Source: Hyphomicrobiales bacterium
GTDB taxonomy: Bacteria > Pseudomonadota > Alphaproteobacteria > Rhizobiales > Rhizobiaceae
Assembly (NCBI GenBank): GCA_900473175.1
Contig: UCKM01000020.1
Location: 62,001-126,000, forward strand
Length of the DNA: 64,000 nt
Direction: 5' to 3'
Part shown: positions 7,352 to 16,600 of the stretch, one piece after another
How positions within the stretch are numbered: the stretch's first letter is position 1
Layout of the letters: the number at the start of each line of letters is the position of its first letter
Made by a program: the position numbers and the translations under genes
The notes under the pieces: model-generated
What the model saw: the letters and a program-made list of their open reading frames with translations, nothing else
The model's database searches: none
What the model was told of the DNA's origin: nothing

Positions 7352-8873
7352 AGGCAGCTTTTTGACGCGCCGATCTTTTGTGAACAATTCCAGTCTGTTG
7401 AATAACCCGGCTCCGGGGAAACGTCGCAAGCGCCTCGGTTCCTTCACGCAACTTGGAGAACAGATGGAACTGTCCGTCGTGGATGTGGACCAACGCCTGA
7501 ACGATGGGGAGGCCAAGCCCCGTTCCTTGTTCCGCATTCTTGATGGCGATCGAGCCTTGCCCGAAAGCCGATAGCACCACCGGAATTTCCTCGGGCGGTA
7601 TGCCAGGGCCGTTATCGCGGACCGAGATGTATTGCCCGCCACCCACCGTCCAGCCAACCTTGATATAGATCTTGCCGCTGTTCGGGGTGAACTTGATCGC
7701 ATTTGCCATGAGATTAAGAACGATCTGGCGTATCGAGCGTTCGTCCGCCTCGATGCGCAACATGCCCGGCTCGAACTGGGGGACGAGACTGATGTTCTTG
7801 TTGCGCGCCTTGAGTTTCATCATGTGAATGCACGCGTCGGCGACATCCGTCAGCAGCAGCGGCTCCTCATTGATCGTGTACCGGCCTGCTTCGATACGGC
7901 TCAGATCAAGTATCTCATTGATCAGATTGAGCAAGTGCTCGCCCGAAGCATGGATGTCACTTGCATATTCGCGGTAGGTGCCGTTCTGCATGGGGCCGAG
8001 CACTTCCTTGGCCATCACCTCGGAGAACCCAAGGATGGCATTGAGCGGCGTGCGCAGCTCGTGGCTCATCGAAGCGAGAAAGCGCGATTTGGCGAGATTG
8101 GCTTCCTCGGCCCGGCGCCGACCTTCGTCAGACATGGCATTTGCCGTTTCGAGTTCGGCGATCAGCGCATCTTTTTCCGACTGGAGCGCGAGGGTAACGG
8201 CAACAGCCTGGTTGAGCCGCGTCGCGACCAGATAGAAAAAGGCAAGTCCGGCAAAGAGCATGATGACCATGATCCCCGCTAGCGGATTACCCAATTGCTT
8301 GGATGCAAGCAGTGTATAGGTGATAACCGGCAAGGTGAAAGCGGCGAGGATCGCGGCGCGCAGGGCAGATGAAACAATGGCGGTGATCGCCATCGCCAGA
8401 ATTAGAACCACGGCCTTGATTACCGGAAAGAAGCTTATGCCGCAGGTATCGCAATCGAGATAGGCGAAGTAGGCCCAGCCTATGCTGGTCAGCAAATGCC
8501 CGCTGAGATAGATCACCTGCCATTGCCGCACGAGCTCGTTGGCTATACCTTTCCTGGCGAGGTGGCGTGCCAGCAATCCGAGGATTGCATAGAGGCCGAT
8601 CGTGAAGGCAGCCCACAGCGCAATGCTCTTACCAAAGCCCGCAAACACGCCGATCGCGGCGATCATTGCGATCAGGAGCGGTATCGTTGCCGAATTGACG
8701 ATCAGCGCCCGTGTATGCATGAACAGCAATTCGCGCTCGAAATGATTATTGCCCGCGCGTTCCATCAACTGGTCACGCGCGCCGCGCATGACGTCGGACA
8801 GGTCCTTATTGCGCGGCGATTTGCGCCGATCAACGATGTTCTTGTCGGTGGTGGTTGCGTCGAGCGATGCCAT
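7350..8873 (-). CDS. PleC-like membrane sensor histidine kinase
   Basis: A 507-residue sensor kinase. Five to six hydrophobic helices occupy about residues 50-230. A short coiled coil follows, then a HisKA domain with the phospho-acceptor His271 in SHELRTPLNAILGFSE and a HATPase_c domain (N box NLMANAIKFT, DNGPGIP, GTGLGLPIV). The C-terminal FGQGS...AEQGTGLGLP and SKLREGTEALATFP strongly resemble PleC/DivJ-family kinases of alphaproteobacteria that feed the DivK-CtrA cell-cycle pathway. I take the Met at 8873 because GAGG lies just upstream, whereas the ATG at 8936 has no ribosome site. No response regulator gene is adjacent. The signal sensed is unknown. Confidence 0.85.
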   Translation of the reverse strand: MASLDATTTDKNIVDRRKSPRNKDLSDVMRGARDQLMERAGNNHFERELLFMHTRALIVNSATIPLLIAMIAAIGVFAGFGKSIALWAAFTIGLYAILGLLARHLARKGIANELVRQWQVIYLSGHLLTSIGWAYFAYLDCDTCGISFFPVIKAVVLILAMAITAIVSSALRAAILAAFTLPVITYTLLASKQLGNPLAGIMVIMLFAGLAFFYLVATRLNQAVAVTLALQSEKDALIAELETANAMSDEGRRRAEEANLAKSRFLASMSHELRTPLNAILGFSEVMAKEVLGPMQNGTYREYASDIHASGEHLLNLINEILDLSRIEAGRYTINEEPLLLTDVADACIHMMKLKARNKNISLVPQFEPGMLRIEADERSIRQIVLNLMANAIKFTPNSGKIYIKVGWTVGGGQYISVRDNGPGIPPEEIPVVLSAFGQGSIAIKNAEQGTGLGLPIVQALVHIHDGQFHLFSKLREGTEALATFPRSRVIQQTGIVHKRSARQKAA

Positions 8874-9035
8874 GCGCCTCGTTCCAGATGGCCTATATCT
8901 GCACTTGTGGCAGCATTGCATCGCAAGCCTATTCATAAATGATTAATGGAGGATCAAATCGAATGCGCAGATTCGATTCGAATTGATTCTGGAGGTCGTT
9001 CACGCCATGAAGCGTATTTCCAGGGCGGGTTTCCC

Positions 9036-9671
9036 GTGACCGGCTATCGACGCAGGTGGCGGCACCAAGCTGCAGCGCCGCGCCCTTTCGCGCGCAAAGT
9101 GCTGGATTTCATCCTGATGCTCCTGCTTCTTGGCTTGATCGCGCTTCTGGCGGCGAAGCTCAACGGGCGGGCGCCGGTAGAGGCTCTGACCGGCAAGGCC
9201 TATGTCATAGACGGTGACACGATTTCGATTGCAGGCAACCTTATCCGGCTAAAGGGCATCGATGCTCCCGAACTTGCGCAAAGTTGCGGTAGTGGTGCGG
9301 GGCCGAGCGCTTGCGGTCAGCTATCACGCCAGGCGCTCGTAAGGCTCGTGGGTGGACGCGAGGTGCGCTGCGACGCGTACGGGCGCGACAAGTACAACCG
9401 GAGCCTTGCCACCTGCTATGCGGGCGAGATCAATCTCAATCGCGCGATGATCGAGGCTGGACAAGCGGTGGCCTATGGCGATTATCATGATGCAGAGGCG
9501 CAGGCCCGCGGTGCGAGGATAGGACTGTGGTCAAGTTCGTTCGAGACACCACAGGACTGGCGCAAGGATCACGCGGCGTTGCCCGAGGAGGAACGACAGC
9601 ACGAGCGAGGTCGCGGCGCTGATCTGTTCGGTCAGTTTCTTGATTGGCTCAAGCGTTTGCTGGGAGGATGA
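9036..9671 (+). CDS. Membrane-anchored thermonuclease (SNase-like) family protein
   Basis: A staphylococcal-nuclease-fold protein with an N-terminal membrane anchor (LDFILMLLLLGLIALLAA) and the SNase core: VIDGDTISIAGNLIRLKGIDAPE, with the Ca-binding acidic residues and an active-site Arg, then YGRDKYNRSLATC and LNRAMIEAGQAVAY. Probably cleaves nucleic acids on the periplasmic side. The start is uncertain. I prefer the GTG at 9036, preceded by AGGGCGGG; an in-frame ATG at 8946 has no ribosome site and would add an unlikely soluble N-terminus. The stop overlaps the next gene's ATG (ATGA), so the two are translationally coupled. Confidence 0.82.
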   Translation: MTGYRRRWRHQAAAPRPFARKVLDFILMLLLLGLIALLAAKLNGRAPVEALTGKAYVIDGDTISIAGNLIRLKGIDAPELAQSCGSGAGPSACGQLSRQALVRLVGGREVRCDAYGRDKYNRSLATCYAGEINLNRAMIEAGQAVAYGDYHDAEAQARGARIGLWSSSFETPQDWRKDHAALPEEERQHERGRGADLFGQFLDWLKRLLGG

Positions 9672-10285
9672 AAGTGAAATTATATGACGGAGGCCGCGCA
9701 CCCAATCCGCGACGCATGCGGATTTTTTTGGCCGAGAAGGGGATTGAAGTCCCTTTGATACCGGTGGATATGGCCGCCATGCAGCATAAATCGGCAGAAA
9801 TCACCGCGCTCAATCCGTTTCAGCGGTTGCCGATACTGGAGCTTGACGACGGAACCGTCCTTACCGAATCCGTGGCGATCTCGCGCTATTTCGAAGAGCT
9901 TCATCCGGAGCCGCCATTGTTTGGCCGTGGAGCACTGGGCAAAGCCCAGGTCGAGATGTGGAACCGACGCGTCGAGCTCTATCTCATGGCAGCCATTACC
10001 GCAGCGTTCCGCCACACGCACCCGGCAATGGTCGAATGGGAGATACCGCAGGTTCCCGCATGGGGCGAGGCGAACCGGCCAAAGGCTTTGAACTACATGA
10101 AAATCATCGATGATCAACTCGCGACGCATGAGTTCGTTGCCGGAGACGAATTCTCGATCGCCGATATCACACTGCTTGTGGCGCTGGATTTCCTGAAGCC
10201 TGCGAGAATCGTAATACCGGACGAACTCAACCATCTGCGGCGCTGGCACGCGGCCGTTTCGAGCCGGCCAAGCGCCAAGGCCTGA
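9668..10285 (+). CDS. Glutathione S-transferase family protein
   Basis: A 205-residue GST. The thioredoxin-like N-domain begins MKVKLYDGG and has the cis-proline and glutathione-binding segment FQRLPILELDDGTVLTESVAISRYFEE. The all-helical C-domain contains the N-capping FSIADITLLVALDF motif. It probably conjugates glutathione to electrophiles, but the substrate is unknown. The ATG at 9668 overlaps the thermonuclease stop by four bases and is preceded by TGGGAGG. The uracil glycosylase follows after three bases, so the three genes form one transcript. Confidence 0.92.
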   Translation: MKVKLYDGGRAPNPRRMRIFLAEKGIEVPLIPVDMAAMQHKSAEITALNPFQRLPILELDDGTVLTESVAISRYFEELHPEPPLFGRGALGKAQVEMWNRRVELYLMAAITAAFRHTHPAMVEWEIPQVPAWGEANRPKALNYMKIIDDQLATHEFVAGDEFSIADITLLVALDFLKPARIVIPDELNHLRRWHAAVSSRPSAKA

Positions 10286-10288
10286 CGG

Positions 10289-10918
10289 GTGACGACCCTG
10301 CAGACGCCACTCACGGCGCTTTTCTTCGAGATCAAGGCCTGCCGGATTTGCCGTGATACACCGCGTTACGGTCCGCCTTTGCCGAACGAACCCAATCCGG
10401 TCTGCGTCGTTTCATCCACGGCGCGGATCGTTATTTGCGGCCAGGCGCCCGGCATTCGCGTCCACAATACCGGTCTGCCGTTCAACGATCCGTCCGGGGA
10501 CCGACTGCGCGACTGGCTCGGCGTTGACCGGGAAACGTTCTACGATTCAGGCAAGTTTGCGATCGTGCCAATGGGCTTTTGTTTCCCCGGTTACGACGCC
10601 CATGGCGGCGACCTGCCGCCGCGGCGGGAATGCCGTGAGACCTGGCATGACCGCATATTCAGCTCCATGTCGCAGATCGAGCTGATCCTTACGATCGGCC
10701 AGTATGCGCAGGCTTACCATCTTGGCCGCAGACGGCGCGCCAGCATGACTGATACGGTTCTCAACTGGCGCGATTATTTTGTGGTGGAAACGGGCCCCGC
10801 CATTCTGCCCCTGCCGCACCCTTCGTGGAGAAACAACGTCTGGTTGAAGAAAAATCCATGGTTCGCGGAGAACGTTCTTCCCGTGTTGCGACAGAAGGTC
10901 AGGATTCTAATTTCTTAG
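10289..10918 (+). CDS. Uracil-DNA glycosylase family protein
   Basis: A 209-residue member of the uracil-DNA glycosylase superfamily. It shows the motif A region VICGQAPG, a following FNDPSGDRLRDWL, and the motif B region LPLPHPSWRN near the C-terminus. An N-terminal CxxC (ACRICRD) is present, but I cannot see the full four-cysteine Fe-S set of family 4 enzymes. It probably removes uracil or a related base from DNA, or has lost activity. The GTG start lies three bases after the GST stop; this coupling decides the start. Confidence 0.85.
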   Translation: MTTLQTPLTALFFEIKACRICRDTPRYGPPLPNEPNPVCVVSSTARIVICGQAPGIRVHNTGLPFNDPSGDRLRDWLGVDRETFYDSGKFAIVPMGFCFPGYDAHGGDLPPRRECRETWHDRIFSSMSQIELILTIGQYAQAYHLGRRRRASMTDTVLNWRDYFVVETGPAILPLPHPSWRNNVWLKKNPWFAENVLPVLRQKVRILIS

Positions 10919-10938
10919 AGGAAGAAACGAAATTTTTT
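10911..10938 (+). terminator. Possible AT-rich terminator after the uracil glycosylase gene
   Basis: TTTCTT-AGAGG-AAGAAA forms a 6-bp stem that includes the stop codon, and a run of seven T follows at 10932-10938. The stem has little GC, so this is a weak candidate. The next gene starts 170 bp on. Confidence 0.3.
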
Positions 10939-11112
10939 TGAGATTCGCAAAGATTGGAATAAATTTCTTGTACGCTCGATGATTATCAGACCATAAAGTA
11001 TGTCATTCCAAGGCATGACCAAAAATCGAAAGGTTCGTGCGCAAATTCAAGCTATTACTGCGTAGTTTGTGCGTCCTGTCGGGCACATGGAGCAGTAAGG
11101 GGAAGACCGAAC

Positions 11113-11592
11113 ATGGATAGACTCGACCGAAAGATTCTTCGCCTGTTGCAGGAGGACGCAACCCTTGCCGTGGCGGATGTCGCCAAGAAGGTCGGTCTTT
11201 CGACAACACCGTGCTGGCGCCGCATACAGAAGCTCGAGGAAGACGGTGTAATTCAGCGCCGAGTCGCCATTCTTGATCCGGTGCGCGTCAACACGCGGGT
11301 GACGGTTTTTGTTTCGATCCGGACCGGCTCTCACAGCAATGAATGGCTGAAACGTTTCTCGGAAGTCGTGCAGGACTTTCCCGAAGTGGTTGAATTCTAT
11401 CGCATGAGCGGCGATGTCGATTATCTGCTGCGCGTTGTTGTGCCGGATATCGCGGCCTATGATGCGGTGTATAAACGCCTCATCACCAAGATCGATATCC
11501 GTGATGTCTCGTCTGCCTTTGCCATGGAGCAGATCAAATACACGACCGAGCTGCCGCTGGAATATATGAGCATCGAGAAGGAGCCGGCCTGA
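11113..11592 (+). CDS. Lrp/AsnC-family transcriptional regulator
   Basis: A 159-residue regulator: winged helix-turn-helix at residues 1-60 (DRKILRLLQEDATL...KKVGLSTTPCWRRIQKLEEDGVI), then the RAM ligand-binding and oligomerisation domain (FPEVVEFYRMSGDVDYLLRVVVPD). Family members bind amino acids and often control their own gene and amino-acid uptake or breakdown genes. It stands alone; the AT-rich 170-190 bp upstream probably holds its promoter. The polar amino-acid ABC operon is about 4 kb away, but a regulatory link is only speculation. Confidence 0.94.
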   Translation: MDRLDRKILRLLQEDATLAVADVAKKVGLSTTPCWRRIQKLEEDGVIQRRVAILDPVRVNTRVTVFVSIRTGSHSNEWLKRFSEVVQDFPEVVEFYRMSGDVDYLLRVVVPDIAAYDAVYKRLITKIDIRDVSSAFAMEQIKYTTELPLEYMSIEKEPA

Positions 11593-11717
11593 TCGACCTT
11601 TTCGACAATTGCAGCCTGATGTCCGCGGCGCTCCGTTGTCGCAAACCGCACCATCGTCCGCATCAGGCTGAATTCTCATAAGGTCGCTGACCGATCAGTC
11701 GCGTCAAGGCGATTGGC

Positions 11718-12587
11718 CTATTTCTCCAGCCGAGCCAGCAGGGATGATGTATCCCAGCGCTTTCCGCCCATGCCCTGCACATCCTTGTAGAACTGGTCGA
11801 CCAGCGCGGTTACCGGCAGCTTTGCATTGTTGCGGTCGGCTTCTGCGAGGCAAATCCCGAGATCCTTGCGCATCCAGTCCACCGCGAAGCCGAAGTCGTA
11901 TTTTCCGGCATTCATGGTCTTGTGGCGGTTTTCCATCTGCCACGAGCCTGCGGCGCCCTTGGAAATCACCTCGATAACCTTCTCGATATCGAGTCCGGCC
12001 TTCTTGCCGAAATGAATGCCCTCGGCAAGCCCCTGGACAAGACCGGCAATGCAGATCTGGTTGATCATCTTGGTCAGCTGACCGGCGCCCGCTGGTCCCA
12101 TCAAGCCAACCATCTTGGCAAAGGATTCGATGACCGGCTTGGCCCGGTCGAATGCATCCTCGTCGCCGCCGACCATGACGGTCAGCGCGCCATTTTCCGC
12201 GCCTGCCTGACCGCCGGAGACGGGAGCGTCGAGGAAGTGGATGCCCAGCTTGCGCGCCTCCACGTCGAGTTCGCGGGCGACTTCTGCCGAGGCTGTCGTG
12301 TTGTCGATGAAGATCGATCCCTGCTTCATCGCGTGAAAAGCACCATTCTCACCGATCGTCACCGAGCGAAGGTCATCATCATTGCCGACACAGGAGAAGA
12401 CGAAGTCCTTGCCCTTGGCCGCCTCGCCAGGGGTGGGCGCATGGCTGCCCTTGAACTGCTCGGCCCATTTCCTTGCCTTTTCGCCGCTGCGATTGAAGAC
12501 CGTAACGTCATGGCCGCCGCGCGATTTGAGATGACCCGCCATGGGATATCCCATGACTCCAAGACCAATAAAAGCGACTGTTGCCAT
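11718..12587 (-). CDS. NAD(P)-dependent beta-hydroxyacid dehydrogenase (3-HIBADH family)
   Basis: A 289-residue enzyme of the 3-hydroxyisobutyrate/tartronate-semialdehyde dehydrogenase family. It has the N-terminal Rossmann motif GLGVMGYPMAGHL, the substrate-binding segment FLDAPVSGGQAGAENG, and the catalytic Lys173 in GAGQLTKMINQ. The helical C-domain begins near residue 165. The start at 12587 is set by AGGA about ten bases upstream. The exact substrate cannot be told; 3-hydroxyisobutyrate (valine breakdown) or glyoxylate/succinic semialdehyde are possible. It is divergent from the penicillin acylase gene across a 64-bp spacer. Confidence 0.9.
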   Translation of the reverse strand: MATVAFIGLGVMGYPMAGHLKSRGGHDVTVFNRSGEKARKWAEQFKGSHAPTPGEAAKGKDFVFSCVGNDDDLRSVTIGENGAFHAMKQGSIFIDNTTASAEVARELDVEARKLGIHFLDAPVSGGQAGAENGALTVMVGGDEDAFDRAKPVIESFAKMVGLMGPAGAGQLTKMINQICIAGLVQGLAEGIHFGKKAGLDIEKVIEVISKGAAGSWQMENRHKTMNAGKYDFGFAVDWMRKDLGICLAEADRNNAKLPVTALVDQFYKDVQGMGGKRWDTSSLLARLEK

Positions 12588-12651
12588 TGCGTAAATTCCT
12601 CTGTCAGATAGGCCATGTTGTTGAGTATCGTTTTGGGGGGACGTTAAGACA

Positions 12652-15111
12652 ATGCGGCGGATCATCAAAGGCCTATTGTGGATCGTCTTCTCGCTCATCC
12701 CCATTGCATTGCTTGCATGTGTGCTCGGTTACGTCTGGCTCGCCCGCTCGGTCACGCCCGCGACTGGAGAAATGTCGCTTGCGGGTCTGTCTGCTCCGGT
12801 CACGATAACGCGCGACAGAAACGCCGTGCCGCATATCAGCGGCAGTTCGGTCGAGGATGTGCTGACGGCGCTTGGGTTCGTCCACGCGCAGGAACGCCTG
12901 TGGCAGATGGAAATGAACCGCATGGCCGGCCAGGGCCGTCTGTCGGAAATTTTCGGCGACAAGACAGTCTCCACGGATACGTTCCTGCGCTCGATCGGCC
13001 TTTACGAATCGGCGCAGAACTCTGTGGAATCGCTCGACGCGCCCGATCGCAGCAAGGTCGACGCCTATGTGCGCGGAATCAATGCATTTATCGATAGTGC
13101 AGCTCCGGCTTTCGGCTCAAAATACTCGCCCGAATTCGTCATCCTCGGGCACCAGCCAGAAAAATGGAGCGCGGCTGATGTAATCGTCACGCTGAAGCTG
13201 ATGTCGGTGTCGCTCGCCGCCAATATCGACGACGAGGTTCTCCGGTTGAAGTTCGCGCGCCTAGGCATGACGGACGCTGAGATAACCGATCTCGAGCCGC
13301 CGGTACCGGGCGATGCACCGCCGCCCTTGCCGGATCTGCGCCAGCTTCTCGGTTTGCCGAGCGGTACTCTAAAGGCCGGTGCCGCCGAGGCGGACGGCCG
13401 CTTTGCCGCGCTGAACGAGATCATGTCAACGGGTGCCTCGAACAATTGGGTCGTGGGCGGCGCGCGCACCGAAAGCGGAAAACCGATTCTCGCCAATGAT
13501 CCGCATCTCGGACTGAGCGCCCCGGCGATATGGTATTTGGCGCATCTTCAGGTGAAGAACAGCGACGGTACATTAAAAAACCTCGTCGGGGTGACTTTGC
13601 CGGGTGCGCCGCTGGTCCTGCTCGGGCGCAATGACAGGGTGGCCTGGGGGTTCACCAATACGGGTTCGGACGTTCAGGACATTTTTGTGGAGAGGGTCAA
13701 TCCTGCCAACTCGGATGAGTATCAGACACCTCGGGGTTTCCAGCCTTTTGAAAAGCGGCCCGTGACGATCAAGGTCAAGGGAGCGCAATCCGTAAGCTTC
13801 GACAGGCGCATCACGCGCCATGGTCCGGTCTTGCCCGCCGACTACCGCAGTCTCGACCATTACATGCCGGACGGTAGCGTTGCATCTTTATCCTGGACGG
13901 CTCTTGCAGGCGACGACAAGACGATTTCGGCGGGTTTCAAGCTTTGGGATTTTGCTACAGTCTCCGATTTCCAGAATGGCATGCATGATTTCATCACCCC
14001 CATGCAGTCGATTGTCATTGCCGATGTGGACGGCAATATCGGCCTGATCGCGCCGGGCAGGGTGCCGGTTCGTGATCCCGCCAATCAGATCATGGGCCGT
14101 GCTCCGTCGCCTGGCTGGGACGCCACCTATGACTGGAAGGGCTTCATACCTTATGATGAATTGCCGCGCGTCTACAATCCCGCCGACAATGTGCTTGCCA
14201 CAGCAAACACCAAGATTGTCGGTGCAGATTACCCGCATTTCCTCACCTTCGACTGGGATGAGCCTTGGCGCTTCGAGCGGATCAAAGCATTGGTCTACGG
14301 TGCCAACCAACAGACGTTGGAGACCAGCCGCAGGGTGCAGGGCGATGCTTTCGACAACGGCTATGCAGCCTTGCTGCCAGCCATGCTCGCAGCGGTCAAA
14401 GGCCGCGGCGACGTCGATGAAGATGTCATTGCGCAGCTCAGTGCCTGGGATGTCGTCGAGGATCGCAATCGCCCAGAGCCTCTGCTCTTCAATGCCTGGC
14501 TCCGAATGGCGATTAAGCGCGTTCTGGCAGATGACCTGGGCGAGGCTTTCCCATCCTTTTGGCAGGGTCACGTCAGCGCGATGCTGCGTTGGCTCGGACC
14601 AAATCCGGCGCGCGACTGGTGCGACGACAGACGCACGCCAGAAAAGGAAAGCTGTGGCGATGTTCTCGCGCTTTCACTTCGCGACGCAATCAAGGATCTT
14701 GATATACGCCTCGGTTCAGATCGTTCGAAATGGAACTGGGGGACACTGCACTATGCTTACGGAGCGCACCGGCCATTCTCGCAGGTCAGTCCGCTCGACC
14801 GGATTTTCGATGTCACCGTTCCGGCATCAGGAGGAGCGTTCAGTCTGGACCGCGGCAAATCGCTGTTTACCGATGAAAGCAATCCATTCCGGGTGACGCA
14901 TGGAACCAGCTTTCGCGGGCTCTACGATCTCGCCAACCTCGATCGCTCGACCTATATCCAGACCACCGGTCAATCGGGCAATGTCCTCTCATCGAACTAC
15001 AGGGATTTCGCGGAGAGATGGGCAAATACCGAAGCGATCACCATCCCGACCGACGAGAACGTCTATCAGGATGGCTTGCTCGGCATTTGGCGCTTGAAAC
15101 CGCAAAAATAG
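12652..15111 (+). CDS. Penicillin acylase family N-terminal-nucleophile hydrolase
   Basis: An 819-residue precursor of an amidohydrolase that matures by self-cleavage. An N-terminal membrane segment (about 5-28) acts as signal or anchor. The alpha region is about 40-255, followed by the cleavage site with the expected beta-subunit nucleophile Ser263 in STGASNNWVVGG. The beta subunit has NDPHL and the characteristic VVLLGR...WGFTNTG region. Known relatives cleave penicillins, cephalosporin side chains, aculeacin or acyl-homoserine lactones; this sequence alone does not decide which. The protein should act in the periplasm. Confidence 0.92.
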   Translation: MRRIIKGLLWIVFSLIPIALLACVLGYVWLARSVTPATGEMSLAGLSAPVTITRDRNAVPHISGSSVEDVLTALGFVHAQERLWQMEMNRMAGQGRLSEIFGDKTVSTDTFLRSIGLYESAQNSVESLDAPDRSKVDAYVRGINAFIDSAAPAFGSKYSPEFVILGHQPEKWSAADVIVTLKLMSVSLAANIDDEVLRLKFARLGMTDAEITDLEPPVPGDAPPPLPDLRQLLGLPSGTLKAGAAEADGRFAALNEIMSTGASNNWVVGGARTESGKPILANDPHLGLSAPAIWYLAHLQVKNSDGTLKNLVGVTLPGAPLVLLGRNDRVAWGFTNTGSDVQDIFVERVNPANSDEYQTPRGFQPFEKRPVTIKVKGAQSVSFDRRITRHGPVLPADYRSLDHYMPDGSVASLSWTALAGDDKTISAGFKLWDFATVSDFQNGMHDFITPMQSIVIADVDGNIGLIAPGRVPVRDPANQIMGRAPSPGWDATYDWKGFIPYDELPRVYNPADNVLATANTKIVGADYPHFLTFDWDEPWRFERIKALVYGANQQTLETSRRVQGDAFDNGYAALLPAMLAAVKGRGDVDEDVIAQLSAWDVVEDRNRPEPLLFNAWLRMAIKRVLADDLGEAFPSFWQGHVSAMLRWLGPNPARDWCDDRRTPEKESCGDVLALSLRDAIKDLDIRLGSDRSKWNWGTLHYAYGAHRPFSQVSPLDRIFDVTVPASGGAFSLDRGKSLFTDESNPFRVTHGTSFRGLYDLANLDRSTYIQTTGQSGNVLSSNYRDFAERWANTEAITIPTDENVYQDGLLGIWRLKPQK

Positions 15112-15120
15112 GTGACGGCT

Positions 15121-15741
15121 CTAGGTGAGCGGGATCATTACCGCCTTCTGGTAGGATGCGCGTTGTTTCAGGCGCGCATACCAGGCGGCAAGATGTGGAT
15201 GATCCGGGCGCTCGATCGGCATTTCCAGCCAGGCATAGGTGAAACAACCGACCGGAATGTCACCGACGCCGAGCGTCTCTCCGGAAAGGTAGGGTTGCTC
15301 GGCAAGTGCGGCATCGACGATCCCGAACAGGTTGCTACAGGTTTCGATGCCTTTTTCCTTCGCATTCTGATCTTGTTTGTCCGGCGCCAGACGGACGACA
15401 TTCCAGAAAACATCGCGGAAGGGGTTAGCGAGCGTCGATGTCGCCCAATCCATCCACCGCTCGGCTTTGGCCCGCGCAGCTGCATCGGCAAGGTAGAGGG
15501 TCGATTGGCCGTATTGGGCAGCGAGGTAGCGTACGATGGTGTTGCTTTCCCAAAGCACGAGATCCCTGTCTTCCAGCGTCGGCACCAGGCCATTGGGGTT
15601 CTTTGCGCGGTATTCGGGATCGGCAACTATCCCGTGCGCGCCCCCTGCAGGAATATTCTCGTAGGGAACGCCGACTTCCTCGGCGGCCCAGAGCGCTTTC
15701 TTGACGTTGGTCGAGTTTGTCCGGCCCCAGATCTTCAGCAT
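15121..15741 (-). CDS. Glutathione S-transferase family protein
   Basis: A 206-residue GST with N-domain MLKIWGRTNSTNVKKALWAAEE; the serine in the TNSTN region is placed like the catalytic Ser of several bacterial GSTs. The glutathione-site segment is NGLVPTLEDRDLVLWESNTIVRYLA, and the C-domain ends GVGDIPVGCFTYAWLEM. The substrate is unknown. It starts 22 bp after the ABC permease gene on the same strand and is probably the last gene of that operon, in the place where an ATPase gene is often found. Confidence 0.9.
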   Translation of the reverse strand: MLKIWGRTNSTNVKKALWAAEEVGVPYENIPAGGAHGIVADPEYRAKNPNGLVPTLEDRDLVLWESNTIVRYLAAQYGQSTLYLADAAARAKAERWMDWATSTLANPFRDVFWNVVRLAPDKQDQNAKEKGIETCSNLFGIVDAALAEQPYLSGETLGVGDIPVGCFTYAWLEMPIERPDHPHLAAWYARLKQRASYQKAVMIPLT

Positions 15742-15763
15742 GGTTCTCTTCTTCCAGTGGATG

Positions 15764-16600
15764 TTAGCGGATCAGGTGGCGCGTGATGCGCCGCTCCATC
15801 CAATCCCAGATATGGCGCAGGATTTCCACCAGAATAAGATAAATGATGGCCGCCCAGAGATAGGCCTGAAAGTCGAAGGTGCGCGAATAGGCCAGTCGCG
15901 TGTAGCCCATGAGGTCATAGACCGTTATCAGCGCGACGATTGCCGAGCCCTTGATCATCAAAATGACTTCATTGCCATAGGGGCGCAGCGCCACGATCAG
16001 TGCCTGCGGCAGGATGACCTTCCAGAAGGTGACGAACTTCGAAATGCCGAGCGATGCTGCTCCTTCCCATTGCCCGAGCGAAACGCTGCGGATCGCGCCA
16101 CGCAATATTTCGGCCTGGTAGGCGGCCGTATTGAGTGCAAATGAGACGAGGGCGCAATACCAGGCTTCCCGGAAGAATACCCACAGGCCAACGGCTTCGA
16201 GCTGCGTTTTGAACGAGCCAACGCCGTAGTAGATCAGGAAGACCTGCGCGATCAGCGGCGTACCGCGGAAGAAATAGACATAGGCATAGGCGACCGATGA
16301 CGCGAACCAGTTCTTGCTCATCCGGCCAAGTGCCACCGGTATTGATATCAACGCGCCCAGAATGATGGATGAGCCGACGAGGCCGATTGTCGTTTTCAGA
16401 CCGCTCCAATAGGTGGGGCCATATTTCTGGATGAGTTCGGGGTTCCACGCCGTATAAAGATAGAACAACAGGCCAATGATGAGCGCAGCCCATATTCCGA
16501 CAAGCACGTGACCGATGACGCGTGGTTTTGTCCATCGTTTTGGCGGCGCGGGCGGGCGCAAAGTGGTTGGTGTCCTTGCGTTGAGATAGCTCTCGGTCAC
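15764..16600 (-). CDS. Polar amino-acid ABC transporter permease (HisM-like)
   Basis: A 278-residue inner-membrane permease with a hydrophilic N-terminal extension of about 25 residues and five to six helices. It carries the binding-protein-dependent transport signature near the C-terminal third (LRGAIRSVSLGQWEGAASLG), the loop that contacts the ATPase. It starts with a GTG that overlaps the stop of the preceding permease (GTGA at 16597-16600), so the two subunits are coupled and most likely form a heterodimer. Confidence 0.9.
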   Translation of the reverse strand: MTESYLNARTPTTLRPPAPPKRWTKPRVIGHVLVGIWAALIIGLLFYLYTAWNPELIQKYGPTYWSGLKTTIGLVGSSIILGALISIPVALGRMSKNWFASSVAYAYVYFFRGTPLIAQVFLIYYGVGSFKTQLEAVGLWVFFREAWYCALVSFALNTAAYQAEILRGAIRSVSLGQWEGAASLGISKFVTFWKVILPQALIVALRPYGNEVILMIKGSAIVALITVYDLMGYTRLAYSRTFDFQAYLWAAIIYLILVEILRHIWDWMERRITRHLIR

